Shown here: positions 6,567 through 13,533 of the stretch, piece after piece | Numbering within the stretch: the first letter of the stretch is position 1 | How the letters are laid out: every line of letters begins with the position of its first letter | Assembly (NCBI GenBank): GCA_947632255.1 | Contig: CANROL010000014.1 | Span: 1-13,558 of the forward strand | Reading direction: 5' to 3' | Source of the DNA: an uncultured Bacilli bacterium | GTDB taxonomy: Bacteria; Bacillota_I; Bacilli_A; RF39; UBA660 | Length of the DNA stretch: 13,558 nt | Translations under genes and position numbers: made by a program | The notes under the pieces: model-generated | Told to the model about the DNA's origin: nothing | Database searches by the model: none | The model's input: only the letters and a program-made list of their open reading frames with translations

Positions 6567-7448
6567 TTAAAAGTCTAAAAAACCTAATTCTTTAATATAT
6601 TTATCTTTATCTTTCCAATTTTTAATAGTTTTAACATATAATTCTAAATATACTTTTTTATTTAACATGTGTTCTAATTCACGACGAGCAATAGTACCTA
6701 TTTCTTTTAGACGTTCTCCTCTTTTACCAATGATAATTTTTTTAACAGAATCTCGATCCACAATTATATCAACATGAATATTTATAATATCACTTTTTTC
6801 TTCATAATAAGAAGTATGACAAGTAAGACTATGAGGGATTTCTTCAGTTAAAACATTGAATAATTTTTCCCGAACTATTTCACTTATCATAAAGTAGACA
6901 CTGTTACTAGTTTTAATATGCGGATCAAAATATCTAACATCATCTTTTAAATATTTTTTAATAACATTTATTAAAGTATCAACATTATCTTTGGTTATAG
7001 CAGAGACAGGAACTATTTCCGCGAATGGATATAAATCTTTATATTCCATGATAGAATACATTATTTCTTCATTAGTTAATTTATCAATTTTATTTAAAAC
7101 TAAAATAATAGGTGCTTCAGTTTTCTTTAAAACATCCATGATAAAGTTATCACCTTTACCTAGACCAGCAACAGCATCAACGACAAATAAAACACAATCA
7201 ATATCTTTTACTAAGGACATGGCTTGTTTATTAGTTATTTTACCTAATTTATTAATTGGTCTTATGATACCAGGAGTATCCATGAAAACTATTTGATAGT
7301 TATCTTCATTATAGATACCTTGAATAATATTGCGCGTAGTACCAGCGACAACTGATGTAATAGCAACTTTTTCATTAATGATAGTATTTAACAAAGTAGA
7401 TTTACCAACATTAGGGCGACCAATTATACTTACAAAACCACTTTTCAT
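6567..7448 (-). CDS. era: GTPase Era
   Basis: A 293-residue essential GTPase that binds the 3' end of 16S rRNA and helps mature the small ribosomal subunit. All G motifs are present: P-loop GRPNVGKST (10-18), G2 threonines in AGTTRN (35-40), DTPG (57-60), NKID (118-121) and SA (148-149). The C-terminal half carries a KH RNA-binding domain with the GKRG loop near residue 242. The length is typical. The ATG has AAGGAGG upstream. It lies 15 bp after dgkA and 51 bp before yqzL. B. subtilis has cdd between dgkA and era; here it is missing. Confidence 0.97.
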   Translation of the reverse strand: MKSGFVSIIGRPNVGKSTLLNTIINEKVAITSVVAGTTRNIIQGIYNEDNYQIVFMDTPGIIRPINKLGKITNKQAMSLVKDIDCVLFVVDAVAGLGKGDNFIMDVLKKTEAPIILVLNKIDKLTNEEIMYSIMEYKDLYPFAEIVPVSAITKDNVDTLINVIKKYLKDDVRYFDPHIKTSNSVYFMISEIVREKLFNVLTEEIPHSLTCHTSYYEEKSDIINIHVDIIVDRDSVKKIIIGKRGERLKEIGTIARRELEHMLNKKVYLELYVKTIKNWKDKDKYIKELGFLDF

Positions 7449-7463
7449 ATGTATCCTCCTTAC

Positions 7464-7910
7464 TTAAATTTTAGTGATGAAATTTTCTAGATAGGGCCAA
7501 AAAACAAATAATGTAATAATAAATGAAACAATAGACATAACAAAACTAGCCGCGGAACCACAGTCTTTAGCTATTTTGGCTAAAGGATGAATTTTTGTTG
7601 TAGTTAAATCAACGGCCGCTTCTATGGCTGTATTAAGAAGTTCTAAAGATAAAATAATACCTAAAGCAATAAATAATAAAGCCCATTCTGAAATTTTTAT
7701 TTTAAATATTATGCCTAAAGATACGGCAACTATAACAGCAAAAGCATGAAGCCATAAACTTTGTTCATAATGATAAGCATATCTTAAGCCATCTAGAGAG
7801 TATTTAATACTCTTAAAAAAACGTTTATAACCATAAACTTTAACACTTTCACGATTAAATTTTTTAACATCATTATGATTTAATTCTTTATCTGGTAATA
7901 TTTTGGGCAT
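7464..7910 (-). CDS. dgkA: Undecaprenol/diacylglycerol kinase (DgkA family)
   Basis: A 148-residue integral membrane kinase. In Gram-positive bacteria this family mainly phosphorylates undecaprenol, feeding the lipid carrier pool used for cell-wall polymers. The signature ELLNTAIEAAVDL (90-102) with catalytic Glu and Asn residues is intact, as is AKDCGSAA (114-121) with its conserved Asp. There are three membrane helices: about 50-70, 75-92 and 120-140. The N-terminal 30 residues are a charged cytoplasmic extension, slightly longer than usual. The gene overlaps the end of ybeY by 23 bp, suggesting coupled translation, and the ybeY-dgkA-era order is the classic one. Confidence 0.93.
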   Translation of the reverse strand: MPKILPDKELNHNDVKKFNRESVKVYGYKRFFKSIKYSLDGLRYAYHYEQSLWLHAFAVIVAVSLGIIFKIKISEWALLFIALGIILSLELLNTAIEAAVDLTTTKIHPLAKIAKDCGSAASFVMSIVSFIITLFVFWPYLENFITKI

Positions 7911-8334
7911 TTAATATCAACTCCTGTAATTTAAACATTTTTTCTTCATCTTCTTTTGTTTGATGATCATAGCCTAAGAGATGTAAGAGACCATGAACGG
8001 TTAAAAAAGCTAATTCTCTTTTATATGAATGACCATATTCTTCTGCTTGAGCAAGCATTTTAGGAATACATATGTAGATATCACCAAGAATACGATTGGT
8101 ATTTTTAATATTACTTTTATGATCTTCTAAAGCAAAAGATATAACATCAGTAGGTTTATCTATACCCCGATATTCCCTATTTAATCTTTGAATTTCTTGT
8201 TCATCCACAAAGATAATAGAAAAATATGCATTTTTAACTTGTTCATGTTTTAAGGTATATTTTATAACTTTATCTAAAAATTTATATTTAAAATTAACTT
8301 CATATAAATCATTTATAACATAATTATTTTTCAT
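7888..8334 (-). CDS. ybeY: Endoribonuclease YbeY (rRNA maturation factor)
   Basis: A 148-residue metal-dependent endoribonuclease involved in 16S rRNA 3' processing and ribosome quality control. The zinc site HGLLHLLGYDH is complete (H114, H118, H124 in this numbering). It is preceded by the family segment REYRGIDKPTDVISFAL and by the GDIYIC strand. The start is ATG 8334, whose ATGA overlaps the TGA stop of the VanZ-like gene, with GGGAGT upstream. A frame extension to 8394 would run 60 bp into the VanZ-like gene and is rejected. It overlaps dgkA by 23 bp. Neighbouring era acts on the same end of 16S rRNA. Confidence 0.95.
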   Translation of the reverse strand: MKNNYVINDLYEVNFKYKFLDKVIKYTLKHEQVKNAYFSIIFVDEQEIQRLNREYRGIDKPTDVISFALEDHKSNIKNTNRILGDIYICIPKMLAQAEEYGHSYKRELAFLTVHGLLHLLGYDHQTKEDEEKMFKLQELILNAQNITR

Positions 8335-8957
8335 ATGTGTACTCCCATCCGTCCTAATAAAAAGATAATCATTAATATTAAAATAAGAAAACAAATAATG
8401 TTATAAAATATATCTTTAGCAAAGATACCAGGTAAATATTTTTTAATAGCATTTAAAGCCACATAAATAAGGAAACCTATGATGGCTCCAACAGCATTAA
8501 GTAAAATATCATCAACATCAAAACTACGCCCAATACAAATTTGGACAAATTCAACAGTTGTTGAAGATATTAAACTAACAATTAAAATTGGTAATATTTT
8601 TTTAGGTTTTATATATGATGAGATAAAATAACCAAAAGGAATAAAAATAATAATATTACCAATAACATTAAAATAAAAGGCATCACTACCAATTTTGTAG
8701 CGAAATATTTCCGTAAAGGGAACTAAATTATAACCACTTATGGAATTAAGTTCTGTTCTCGTTAATAGTTCATATAATAAAAAGATATAAATGATAAATA
8801 ATAAATTACTAAATTCACGATAAAAAACTAATTTTTCATTATTTGATTTAATCGCGGCAACTCTTACAGTGGCAATAACTACTAAAAATATTGTTAACAT
8901 TGGCCACATATTATCTATTGAATGAGTTATAACCTCAATTATTTTCTCCATCATCAT
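8331..8957 (-). CDS. VanZ-family membrane protein
   Basis: A 208-residue multi-helix membrane protein. VanZ proteins are named after a low-level teicoplanin resistance determinant, but most family members have no known function and this one cannot be called a resistance gene. Family marks are NLVPF after the second helix, then NVIGNIIIFIPFGYF, and EFVQ.....FDVDDILLNAVGAIIGF. There are about five helices, including a hydrophobic C-terminal one (near 180-200). The start is taken as ATG 8957, with AAGG nine bases upstream. GTG 8963 and ATGs at 8954 and 8951 are alternatives. It overlaps yqfD by 23 bp and ybeY by an ATGA, so it is translated as part of the cluster. In B. subtilis, phoH and pgpH occupy this place. 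Confidence 0.88.
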   Translation of the reverse strand: MMMEKIIEVITHSIDNMWPMLTIFLVVIATVRVAAIKSNNEKLVFYREFSNLLFIIYIFLLYELLTRTELNSISGYNLVPFTEIFRYKIGSDAFYFNVIGNIIIFIPFGYFISSYIKPKKILPILIVSLISSTTVEFVQICIGRSFDVDDILLNAVGAIIGFLIYVALNAIKKYLPGIFAKDIFYNIICFLILILMIIFLLGRMGVHI

Positions 8958-10095
8958 TATCACTTACCTTTTTATTATAATTAATACTTTGACCGATTTG
9001 TTCTTCACCGGCAATAAACATATCTATATCTAAAGTATCATTTTTTACATTATTTTGCAAGACTTTTTCGTTAATTATCTTAAATTCTGGGTGAGATATT
9101 TTAAATTTTTGATAGATAGAGGTAAGAGCTCTTTCTTGAGCTTCAGCAAGTGTATAAGTAGCATTAGTTTCTTTAATTTCATATTCTTTAACAAGATAAA
9201 ACTCCCAATTAAATAGTTTAAAAATTAATTTTTGTTCAGTTGTTTTTTGGCCAAGACGAGATTTTAAAATTAAATATTCTTCAGTATAATGTTTAGCCAT
9301 AAAGTTATAACGCATTTTACCAGTTTTAGTTTTTTTAGTATATTTTAGGGGAAAACTAGTTTTAACATCATACCAAACTTCAGCATAAACATCCCCTTCG
9401 GCACAAACATCATTTTTTATTTCTTCATTTAATTTAATTTCACCTGATATTAATATATCCCCTTTTTTTACATAATCATTGGGTTTTACTAAAGCAACCC
9501 CTTTCGTAGTTAAAACATTAGTTATGATTCCCGATTTAGTAGCAATAATATGACAATATCCTGTAGTTTTAGGATAATCATTGATTATTCTTTCCTCAAT
9601 TCTAATATTTATAACCATGCCATCAACATCTATTTCTAACCATTCAATAGAGTCTTTATGACGTTCTTTAATTTTAGTTATTATATCTTCATATTCTTGA
9701 TAACTTTTCTTAAAGCTTAAAGGGGTAACTCCAAAACTTGCTAATTCATCTTTTAACATTTCTCTTATTTCTTTACTTTCATGAATAATATTTACTTTAA
9801 CAATAACATGAGTTAAGAGATTAAACATTATAAAAGCAAAGATAAGACTAATAATAAATAAACTATTTTGACGAAGATTTTTTTTAAATTTATGAGGACC
9901 TAAATAATCAACAATAGTAATTTCATAACTTAATAAATATTTTTTAACTCTTTTTAAATCTTCTTCTTTAAGAGTAAATATTAAATAATCAGGGTTATAT
10001 TTAATATTATTTATATCAATATCTAATTTATTTAGCTGTAATAAAGTTTTTGCCCAATCATGAGTTTTTATTTTAACTACAAGAAAAGAAGTCAT
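8935..10095 (-). CDS. yqfD: Sporulation-associated membrane protein YqfD
   Basis: A 386-residue protein matching YqfD. The cytoplasmic N-terminus (1-70) has the GPHKFKKNLRQ segment. One membrane helix spans about 77-98. A large outside domain follows, containing WLEIDVDGMVINIRIEER, then AT.SGIITNV...KG.ALVKPNDYVKKGDILISG, a lipoyl-like/beta-barrel pattern. In B. subtilis yqfC-yqfD belongs to the mother-cell sigma-E regulon and acts during spore formation. YqfD's mechanism is not settled. The ATG at 10095 overlaps the TGA of yqfC (ATGA), so the two are translated together. The length is normal and the reading frame intact, so the gene looks under selection. Confidence 0.93.
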   Translation of the reverse strand: MTSFLVVKIKTHDWAKTLLQLNKLDIDINNIKYNPDYLIFTLKEEDLKRVKKYLLSYEITIVDYLGPHKFKKNLRQNSLFIISLIFAFIMFNLLTHVIVKVNIIHESKEIREMLKDELASFGVTPLSFKKSYQEYEDIITKIKERHKDSIEWLEIDVDGMVINIRIEERIINDYPKTTGYCHIIATKSGIITNVLTTKGVALVKPNDYVKKGDILISGEIKLNEEIKNDVCAEGDVYAEVWYDVKTSFPLKYTKKTKTGKMRYNFMAKHYTEEYLILKSRLGQKTTEQKLIFKLFNWEFYLVKEYEIKETNATYTLAEAQERALTSIYQKFKISHPEFKIINEKVLQNNVKNDTLDIDMFIAGEEQIGQSINYNKKVSDNDDGENN

Positions 10096-10334
10096 CTAAC
10101 AAACCTCACGGAACTTATAAGACCTTTTAAAAGAATTTCTTTTTTATCCATACTTTTAATGACTAAATTATCTCCTTCAATAATAAGATTAAATTCTTTT
10201 AATTTAATTTCAATTAAAGTAGAAGTTAGAGTTGTTAAATTAAGATAATCGTAAACATGCAAAAAGTCCTTAAAAATATCAATATAATAATCTTGATCTT
10301 TTAAGAAACTTTGCAAATTATTGATTATTTTCAT
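10092..10334 (-). CDS. yqfC: Sporulation protein YqfC (YabP/YqfC family)
   Basis: An 80-residue protein of the YabP/YqfC family. A predicted beta-rich core contains the marks DYLNLTTLTSTLIEIKL, then NLIIEGDNLVIKSMDKKEILLKG and the closing I.SVRF. YqfC is a sigma-E-dependent protein that works with YqfD in sporulating Bacilli; its biochemical role is unknown. I choose the ATG at 10334, because AGG lies eight bases upstream of it. The ATG at 10340 would leave only about three bases to that site. The ribosome binding site sits in the loop of a hairpin (see the regulatory entry). Its TGA overlaps the yqfD ATG. Confidence 0.88.
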   Translation of the reverse strand: MKIINNLQSFLKDQDYYIDIFKDFLHVYDYLNLTTLTSTLIEIKLKEFNLIIEGDNLVIKSMDKKEILLKGLISSVRFVR

Positions 10335-10363
10335 AAGCATCGCCTATTAAATGTTATGCTTAT
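10333..10363 (-). promoter_or_regulatory. Hairpin at the yqfC ribosome binding site
   Basis: On the minus strand, ATAAGCAT (from 10363 to 10356) pairs perfectly with ATGCTTAT (from 10340 to 10333), leaving a 15-base loop that holds the AGG ribosome binding site. The first two bases of the yqfC start codon are in the second arm. No T-run follows, so it is not a terminator. It may limit yqfC translation unless the upstream gene is being translated. Confidence 0.5.
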
Positions 10364-10373
10364 TTTAAAATAT

Positions 10374-11603
10374 TTATTTTTTTAAATTTAGATTTTCATT
10401 ATTCTTTTGTTCTTTAGCTAATTTTATTAAAGATTCTTTAGAAAAAAGATATTCATAATGATAACTATAGATAAATTTAATTAATTTTAAATAAGTAAGA
10501 TTATTTTCATTTTTTAAAGTATAAATTAAATTTAAGAAATAATTTGCGTTTTTAGTTTTTATTATTTGATCTAAAGCATAATCTAAGTAACGATTATGAA
10601 GATTAGTTAATAAAGGTATTATTAAATGATGATGCTCTAAAATTATTTTATCAATTATTTTATAAGTATATAAGCAATCAGTTGTAAAGGCTAAATTTAA
10701 TAAAATATGTAAATTATTAGTATTTAGGTAAGTTGCACATAAATTATTTTGTTCTTCACTATTAAAAGTATGCATAAAATTAGCAATAGTATCTAAATTA
10801 TTACAACTTAAGATAATAGGTGTTATTTCTTCTTTTAGGTTATCTTCACTATTTATAGAATATAAAGTTATTAAGTATAAAGATTTAGCATCTATATCTA
10901 TTAAATCACTAGTTAATAAAATATTAGTAATAGTTTTTAACATATCAGTATGAAGATAATTATGAAAAAAATATTTAATATTTAAAAGTGATGGATTAGA
11001 TTTAAAAAATTTAATTATAACCGGTTCAGGATTAGAACAACCATTTAAATATTCAATAAATAAATAGATGGAACCAGTGATAATTTTATTTTCAATATCT
11101 TCCGTATTAAAACCATTTAAGCTCGCAATATATATGGTTTCTTTAGTAACAGGATAAGTTAAATAATACTTTTTAATTCTTTTTATTTCTTTTTCATATT
11201 TAGTTATATCATAAGATGCTTGATTAGCTAAATAAAATATTAAATCAGCATTTTTATTTTGTAAAGCTCCATTTAAAAATTCTTGAAAATGAGTACCAAT
11301 AAAATAACTTAAATGGTATTCATAATCATAATAATTACTGTTAAATTTGACAACTAAATATTTAATTATTTTATCAATATTAGCATATTTATTATTAACG
11401 GCAATTTCAATTATTAAATCATTATCATATTGGTTCATAGCACCAGTAGTTAAAAGATCAACTTGTTCTTTAGTTAACATATTTAAAATATCATCTAAGG
11501 GATATAAAGAATTATTAACTAATTTGTATAATTTATAAGATTTTTTAGATGCTGTTAACCGTTTTATTTCTTTTTTTAATTGCCATTTTTCTAAAAAATT
11601 CAT
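10374..11603 (-). CDS. Unknown helical protein (409 aa)
   Basis: I do not recognise a family. The protein is soluble-looking: no signal peptide, no clear membrane helix and no catalytic motif. It is strongly helical and rich in Leu, Ile, Asn, Lys and Tyr. Repeated units of about 30-40 residues have forms such as N.NLHILLNLAF, IDKIILEHHHLIIPLL and N.NYFLNLIYTLKNENNLTYL, which suggests a stacked-helix (TPR/ARM/ankyrin-like) scaffold. It starts MNFLEKWQLKKEIKRLTASK, a basic amphipathic helix. The start is ATG 11603, with AGGAGG upstream. A TTG just before it is rejected. It sits 23 bp after pgsA and 39 bp before yqfC, and would be co-transcribed with both. Its composition is the same as its neighbours, so there is no sign of recent transfer. 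Confidence 0.8.
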   Translation of the reverse strand: MNFLEKWQLKKEIKRLTASKKSYKLYKLVNNSLYPLDDILNMLTKEQVDLLTTGAMNQYDNDLIIEIAVNNKYANIDKIIKYLVVKFNSNYYDYEYHLSYFIGTHFQEFLNGALQNKNADLIFYLANQASYDITKYEKEIKRIKKYYLTYPVTKETIYIASLNGFNTEDIENKIITGSIYLFIEYLNGCSNPEPVIIKFFKSNPSLLNIKYFFHNYLHTDMLKTITNILLTSDLIDIDAKSLYLITLYSINSEDNLKEEITPIILSCNNLDTIANFMHTFNSEEQNNLCATYLNTNNLHILLNLAFTTDCLYTYKIIDKIILEHHHLIIPLLTNLHNRYLDYALDQIIKTKNANYFLNLIYTLKNENNLTYLKLIKFIYSYHYEYLFSKESLIKLAKEQKNNENLNLKK

Positions 11604-11626
11604 CAAAAACCTCCTAAAAAGCTGAT

Positions 11627-12220
11627 TTATTTAGCTGCGAAAGTATCTTTGGTATTAAAGTAATAATCAACACCACTTATTAATGATAAGAAAGTAGCAA
11701 TAATTATTAGAGCATAACCAATATTAAAGCCTATTAATTCAAAAGGTAAATTATAGAATAAAGTAAAAGCCATACCAATCATCATGGTCATAGTTTTAGC
11801 TTTACCTAAGAATGAGGCAGCGACAACTTTACCTTTAGAACCACTCGCCATTTTAAATGCATCAACAAAAGTATCACGAGTTATAATTATAACAGGGATA
11901 GCAATGGAAATAAAGCCATTGTAAGCAAGAAGAATAAGTAAGCCATTTACTAAAATTTTATCAGCGATAGCATCCATGACTTTACCAAAGTCGGTTACTA
12001 AATTACGAGATCTGGCAATTCGACCATCAAAGAAATCTGTCACGGCCGCGATAATAAATAAGACGCCCGCGATAATATATTTTAAATCAATTATAATTTT
12101 ACCAGCAATTGTAAAACTAGGAAAATCAAATCCTAAGCTATACCAAGGGATAGTTAATAATAACATAATTATAATAGCTAAAATAATACGCATAATTGTT
12201 AATTTATTGGGTAAATTCAT
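11627..12220 (-). CDS. pgsA: CDP-diacylglycerol-glycerol-3-phosphate phosphatidyltransferase
   Basis: A 197-residue integral membrane enzyme that makes phosphatidylglycerol phosphate from CDP-diacylglycerol and glycerol 3-phosphate, the committed step to phosphatidylglycerol and cardiolipin. The CDP-alcohol phosphotransferase signature is complete: D62, D65, G66, A69, R70, G79, D83 and D87. The N-terminal MNLPNKLTIMRI is typical of PgsA. There are several membrane helices: about 10-24, 47-61, 90-110, 145-160 and 165-180. The ribosome binding site (AGGA) lies in the last bases of the rodZ-like gene, 8 bp away. The rodZ-pgsA pair is conserved in Bacilli, but the usual cinA-recA does not follow here. 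Confidence 0.95.
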   Translation of the reverse strand: MNLPNKLTIMRIILAIIIMLLLTIPWYSLGFDFPSFTIAGKIIIDLKYIIAGVLFIIAAVTDFFDGRIARSRNLVTDFGKVMDAIADKILVNGLLILLAYNGFISIAIPVIIITRDTFVDAFKMASGSKGKVVAASFLGKAKTMTMMIGMAFTLFYNLPFELIGFNIGYALIIIATFLSLISGVDYYFNTKDTFAAK

Positions 12221-12228
12221 AAAAATTC

Positions 12229-12699
12229 CTACTTTCTTAATTTAATATAGCTTATCGCGTGAGTTTTGGTATTATCAATCGTTATTTGTTTAATACTCCA
12301 AATTATAGCTAAAGCTATTAGAATAATAATTATTATATAAGTAACTATATAGTATTTGCTGCTATATTTACGTGGTTTTTTTGTATATGGACTAACTACT
12401 TTGGTTACTTCTAAATTATTTTGAACTTGTTTTTCAATTTCCTTTATGGGGATTTTTGAGGTATATTCAAACATGTATTCATTAAATTCATCAATTATTT
12501 TTTCACTATCTAAACCTAAATATTTAGCATAATTTATAATATAATTTTTAAGTTCAAATATATCTTTAAAACAACCAATTTTCCCCTCTTCAATGTTTAG
12601 TAAATATTCTGATTTGATTCCCAGGTCATCGCTTACTTCATCAATTTTTAAGCCAGCTTGTTCGCGTGAAGTTTGAAACAAATTACCTATACTATCCAA
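12229..12699 (-). CDS. rodZ: Short RodZ-like helix-turn-helix membrane protein
   Basis: A 156-residue protein with RodZ layout. Residues 1-75 are a HTH_25-type helix-turn-helix (SREQAGLKIDEVSDDLGIKSEYLLNIEEGK, shown as separate motifs SREQAGLKI and KSEYLLNIEEGK). A charged linker with KKPRK follows, then one membrane helix (117-136). RodZ binds MreB inside and links it to the wall-synthesis machinery to control rod shape. Here only about 20 residues lie outside, so the usual beta-rich outer domain is missing. No frameshift is seen. The start is TTG 12699, with AAAGGAG about ten bases upstream. No in-frame ATG is near. It follows rnpB closely without an evident promoter and precedes pgsA by 8 bp. 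Confidence 0.85.
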   Translation of the reverse strand: MDSIGNLFQTSREQAGLKIDEVSDDLGIKSEYLLNIEEGKIGCFKDIFELKNYIINYAKYLGLDSEKIIDEFNEYMFEYTSKIPIKEIEKQVQNNLEVTKVVSPYTKKPRKYSSKYYIVTYIIIIILIALAIIWSIKQITIDNTKTHAISYIKLRK

Positions 12700-12729
12700 G
12701 TAAATTTCACTCCTTTATTAGATTAAAAA

Positions 12730-13089
12730 AATAATATCATATAAGCCATGTTCTGTACCCTTTTTAGGGCGACAAATATTTATCTACTAGGAAACCTAGT
12801 CCCTTACGCCATTTAATTCTTTTGTAAGAGCTCTCCGACCAAAATTTGGATTTCTCACTCGTGGGGTTTACCGCGTTCCATTTCCTTCGTTTCCGAATTA
12901 ATCGTTACTATGGCACTTTAACTTTACTACATCCATGAGTTACCTTTTAGGATGCCTCAAGGCCGTTAGTTTAAAAAACTACCTTAGGTTATTTTTTCCC
13001 TAAGCACGAACACTAAAGTCAATCGCAGACTTTGTGAGCATGGACTTTCCTCTACATAATACTTATGCAGCATTTGTCATGATATTATT
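12730..13089 (-). ncRNA. rnpB: RNase P RNA, bacterial type B
   Basis: A roughly 360-base catalytic RNA that trims 5' leaders of tRNA precursors. On the minus strand the conserved blocks appear in order: GAGGAAAGTCCATGCTC near the 5' end, TAGTGTTCGTGC, an AAAGTGCCATAGTAACG block, GGAACGCGGTAAACCCC, GAGAAATCCAAATTTTGG and, near the 3' end, ACAGAACATGGCTTAT. The order and the AAATTTTGG block fit the B type of Bacilli. The ends pair as helix P1: AATAATATCAT (from 13089 to 13079) with ATGATATTATT (from 12740 to 12730), 11 bp. A T-run follows the 3' end. Compared with B. subtilis, the 3' part is short, with a small CCCT...AGGG hairpin. The stop codon of gpsB (13085-13087) lies inside the 5' strand of P1. 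This entry also accounts for the 385-base gap between protein genes. Confidence 0.95.
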
Positions 13090-13414
13090 CATATTTACCA
13101 AAGACTACTTTTTCTAAGTTACTAATTCTTTTTAATAAGTCAACATTAGAAGTGGATGCCTCACCACTGTTTTCAGTACTAGCAATAAGCTTTTCTCTTA
13201 AACTTCTAATCTCGGCTTTTAATTTTTGATTATCTTCTGTTAAGTCTTTGATTGTTAATTCATTATGTTTAATTATATTTGCAAATTCCGTATAATCGCG
13301 TATAACCATATCTAAATATTTATCTACTTCTTGAGGCCGATAGCCTTTTGCATCTACTTTGAATTCTTTATTTAATATTTCCTCAGGTGTTAAATAAATT
13401 TTATCGCTATACAT
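13085..13414 (-). CDS. gpsB: Cell cycle protein GpsB (DivIVA family)
   Basis: A 109-residue cytoplasmic coiled-coil protein that moves between side wall and septum and guides penicillin-binding proteins such as PBP1. The N-terminal DivIVA-type domain is clear: LTPEEILNKEFKVDAKGYRP, then QEVDKYLDMVI. A heptad-rich coiled coil follows to about residue 78, then an Asn/Ser/Thr linker and the C-terminal helix DLLKRISNLEKVVFG, which separates GpsB from longer DivIVA. The start is ATG 13414, with AAAGGAAGTGA upstream. A GTG at 13435 is rejected. The gpsB-rnpB order is conserved in Bacilli. Here the two touch: the stop codon falls in rnpB helix P1. A strong promoter lies just upstream. Confidence 0.95.
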   Translation of the reverse strand: MYSDKIYLTPEEILNKEFKVDAKGYRPQEVDKYLDMVIRDYTEFANIIKHNELTIKDLTEDNQKLKAEIRSLREKLIASTENSGEASTSNVDLLKRISNLEKVVFGKYE

Positions 13415-13439
13415 GATAATCACTTCCTTTAACACTTTA

Positions 13440-13469
13440 ATTATAATATTTTTTAGGGTATTTTGTCAA
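13440..13469 (-). promoter_or_regulatory. Near-consensus promoter of gpsB-rnpB
   Basis: On the minus strand, TTGACA (13464-13469), an 18-bp spacer and TATAAT (13440-13445). Both hexamers are perfect. The predicted leader is about 19 bases. It is the only strong promoter seen before rnpB, so it probably serves both genes. Confidence 0.88.
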
Positions 13470-13477
13470 TTATTTTG

Positions 13478-13533
13478 TCATATGTTAATTTAAATATGAA
13501 GTGCAACACTTCAGTATTGAAAAAAACATATGA
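13478..13533. repeat. Nested inverted repeat between divergent promoters
   Basis: Outer arms TCATATGTT (13478-13486) and AACATATGA (13525-13533) are perfect 9-bp partners. Inside them, TGAAGTG (13497-13503) and CACTTCA (13507-13513) form a perfect 7-bp stem with loop CAA, and AATA/TATT extends it past one bulged G. The right outer arm lies within the spacer of the rightward promoter. The left arm ends 9 bp from the gpsB -35 box. It could be an operator. Confidence 0.6.

Noticed and set aside
6991..7296. Plus-strand open frame inside era, and similar frames opposite other genes
   Set aside because: They lie opposite well-supported genes with complete motifs and have no ribosome binding site. 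They are by-products of the AT-rich opposite strand.
8335..8394. Longer ybeY start at 8394
   Set aside because: It would extend 60 bp into the VanZ-like gene. The ATGA overlap and GGGAGT site support 8334, and YbeY proteins start near that point.
8331..8957. VanZ-like gene as a glycopeptide resistance determinant
   Set aside because: No vanA-type operon is near, the family is broad and mostly uncharacterised, and the gene is embedded in housekeeping genes.
8331..10094. Mycoplasma-type code with TGA read as tryptophan
   Set aside because: yqfC and the VanZ-like gene both end in TGA exactly at the start codon of the next gene, and Trp residues are encoded by TGG.
10333..10363. Hairpin before yqfC as a terminator of the unknown 409-residue gene
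   Set aside because: No T-run follows the stem on the minus strand, and the downstream arm runs into the yqfC start codon.
13415..13435. GTG start of gpsB at 13435
   Set aside because: It lies at the predicted transcription start. ATG 13414 has AAAGGAAGTGA and gives the normal GpsB N-terminus.
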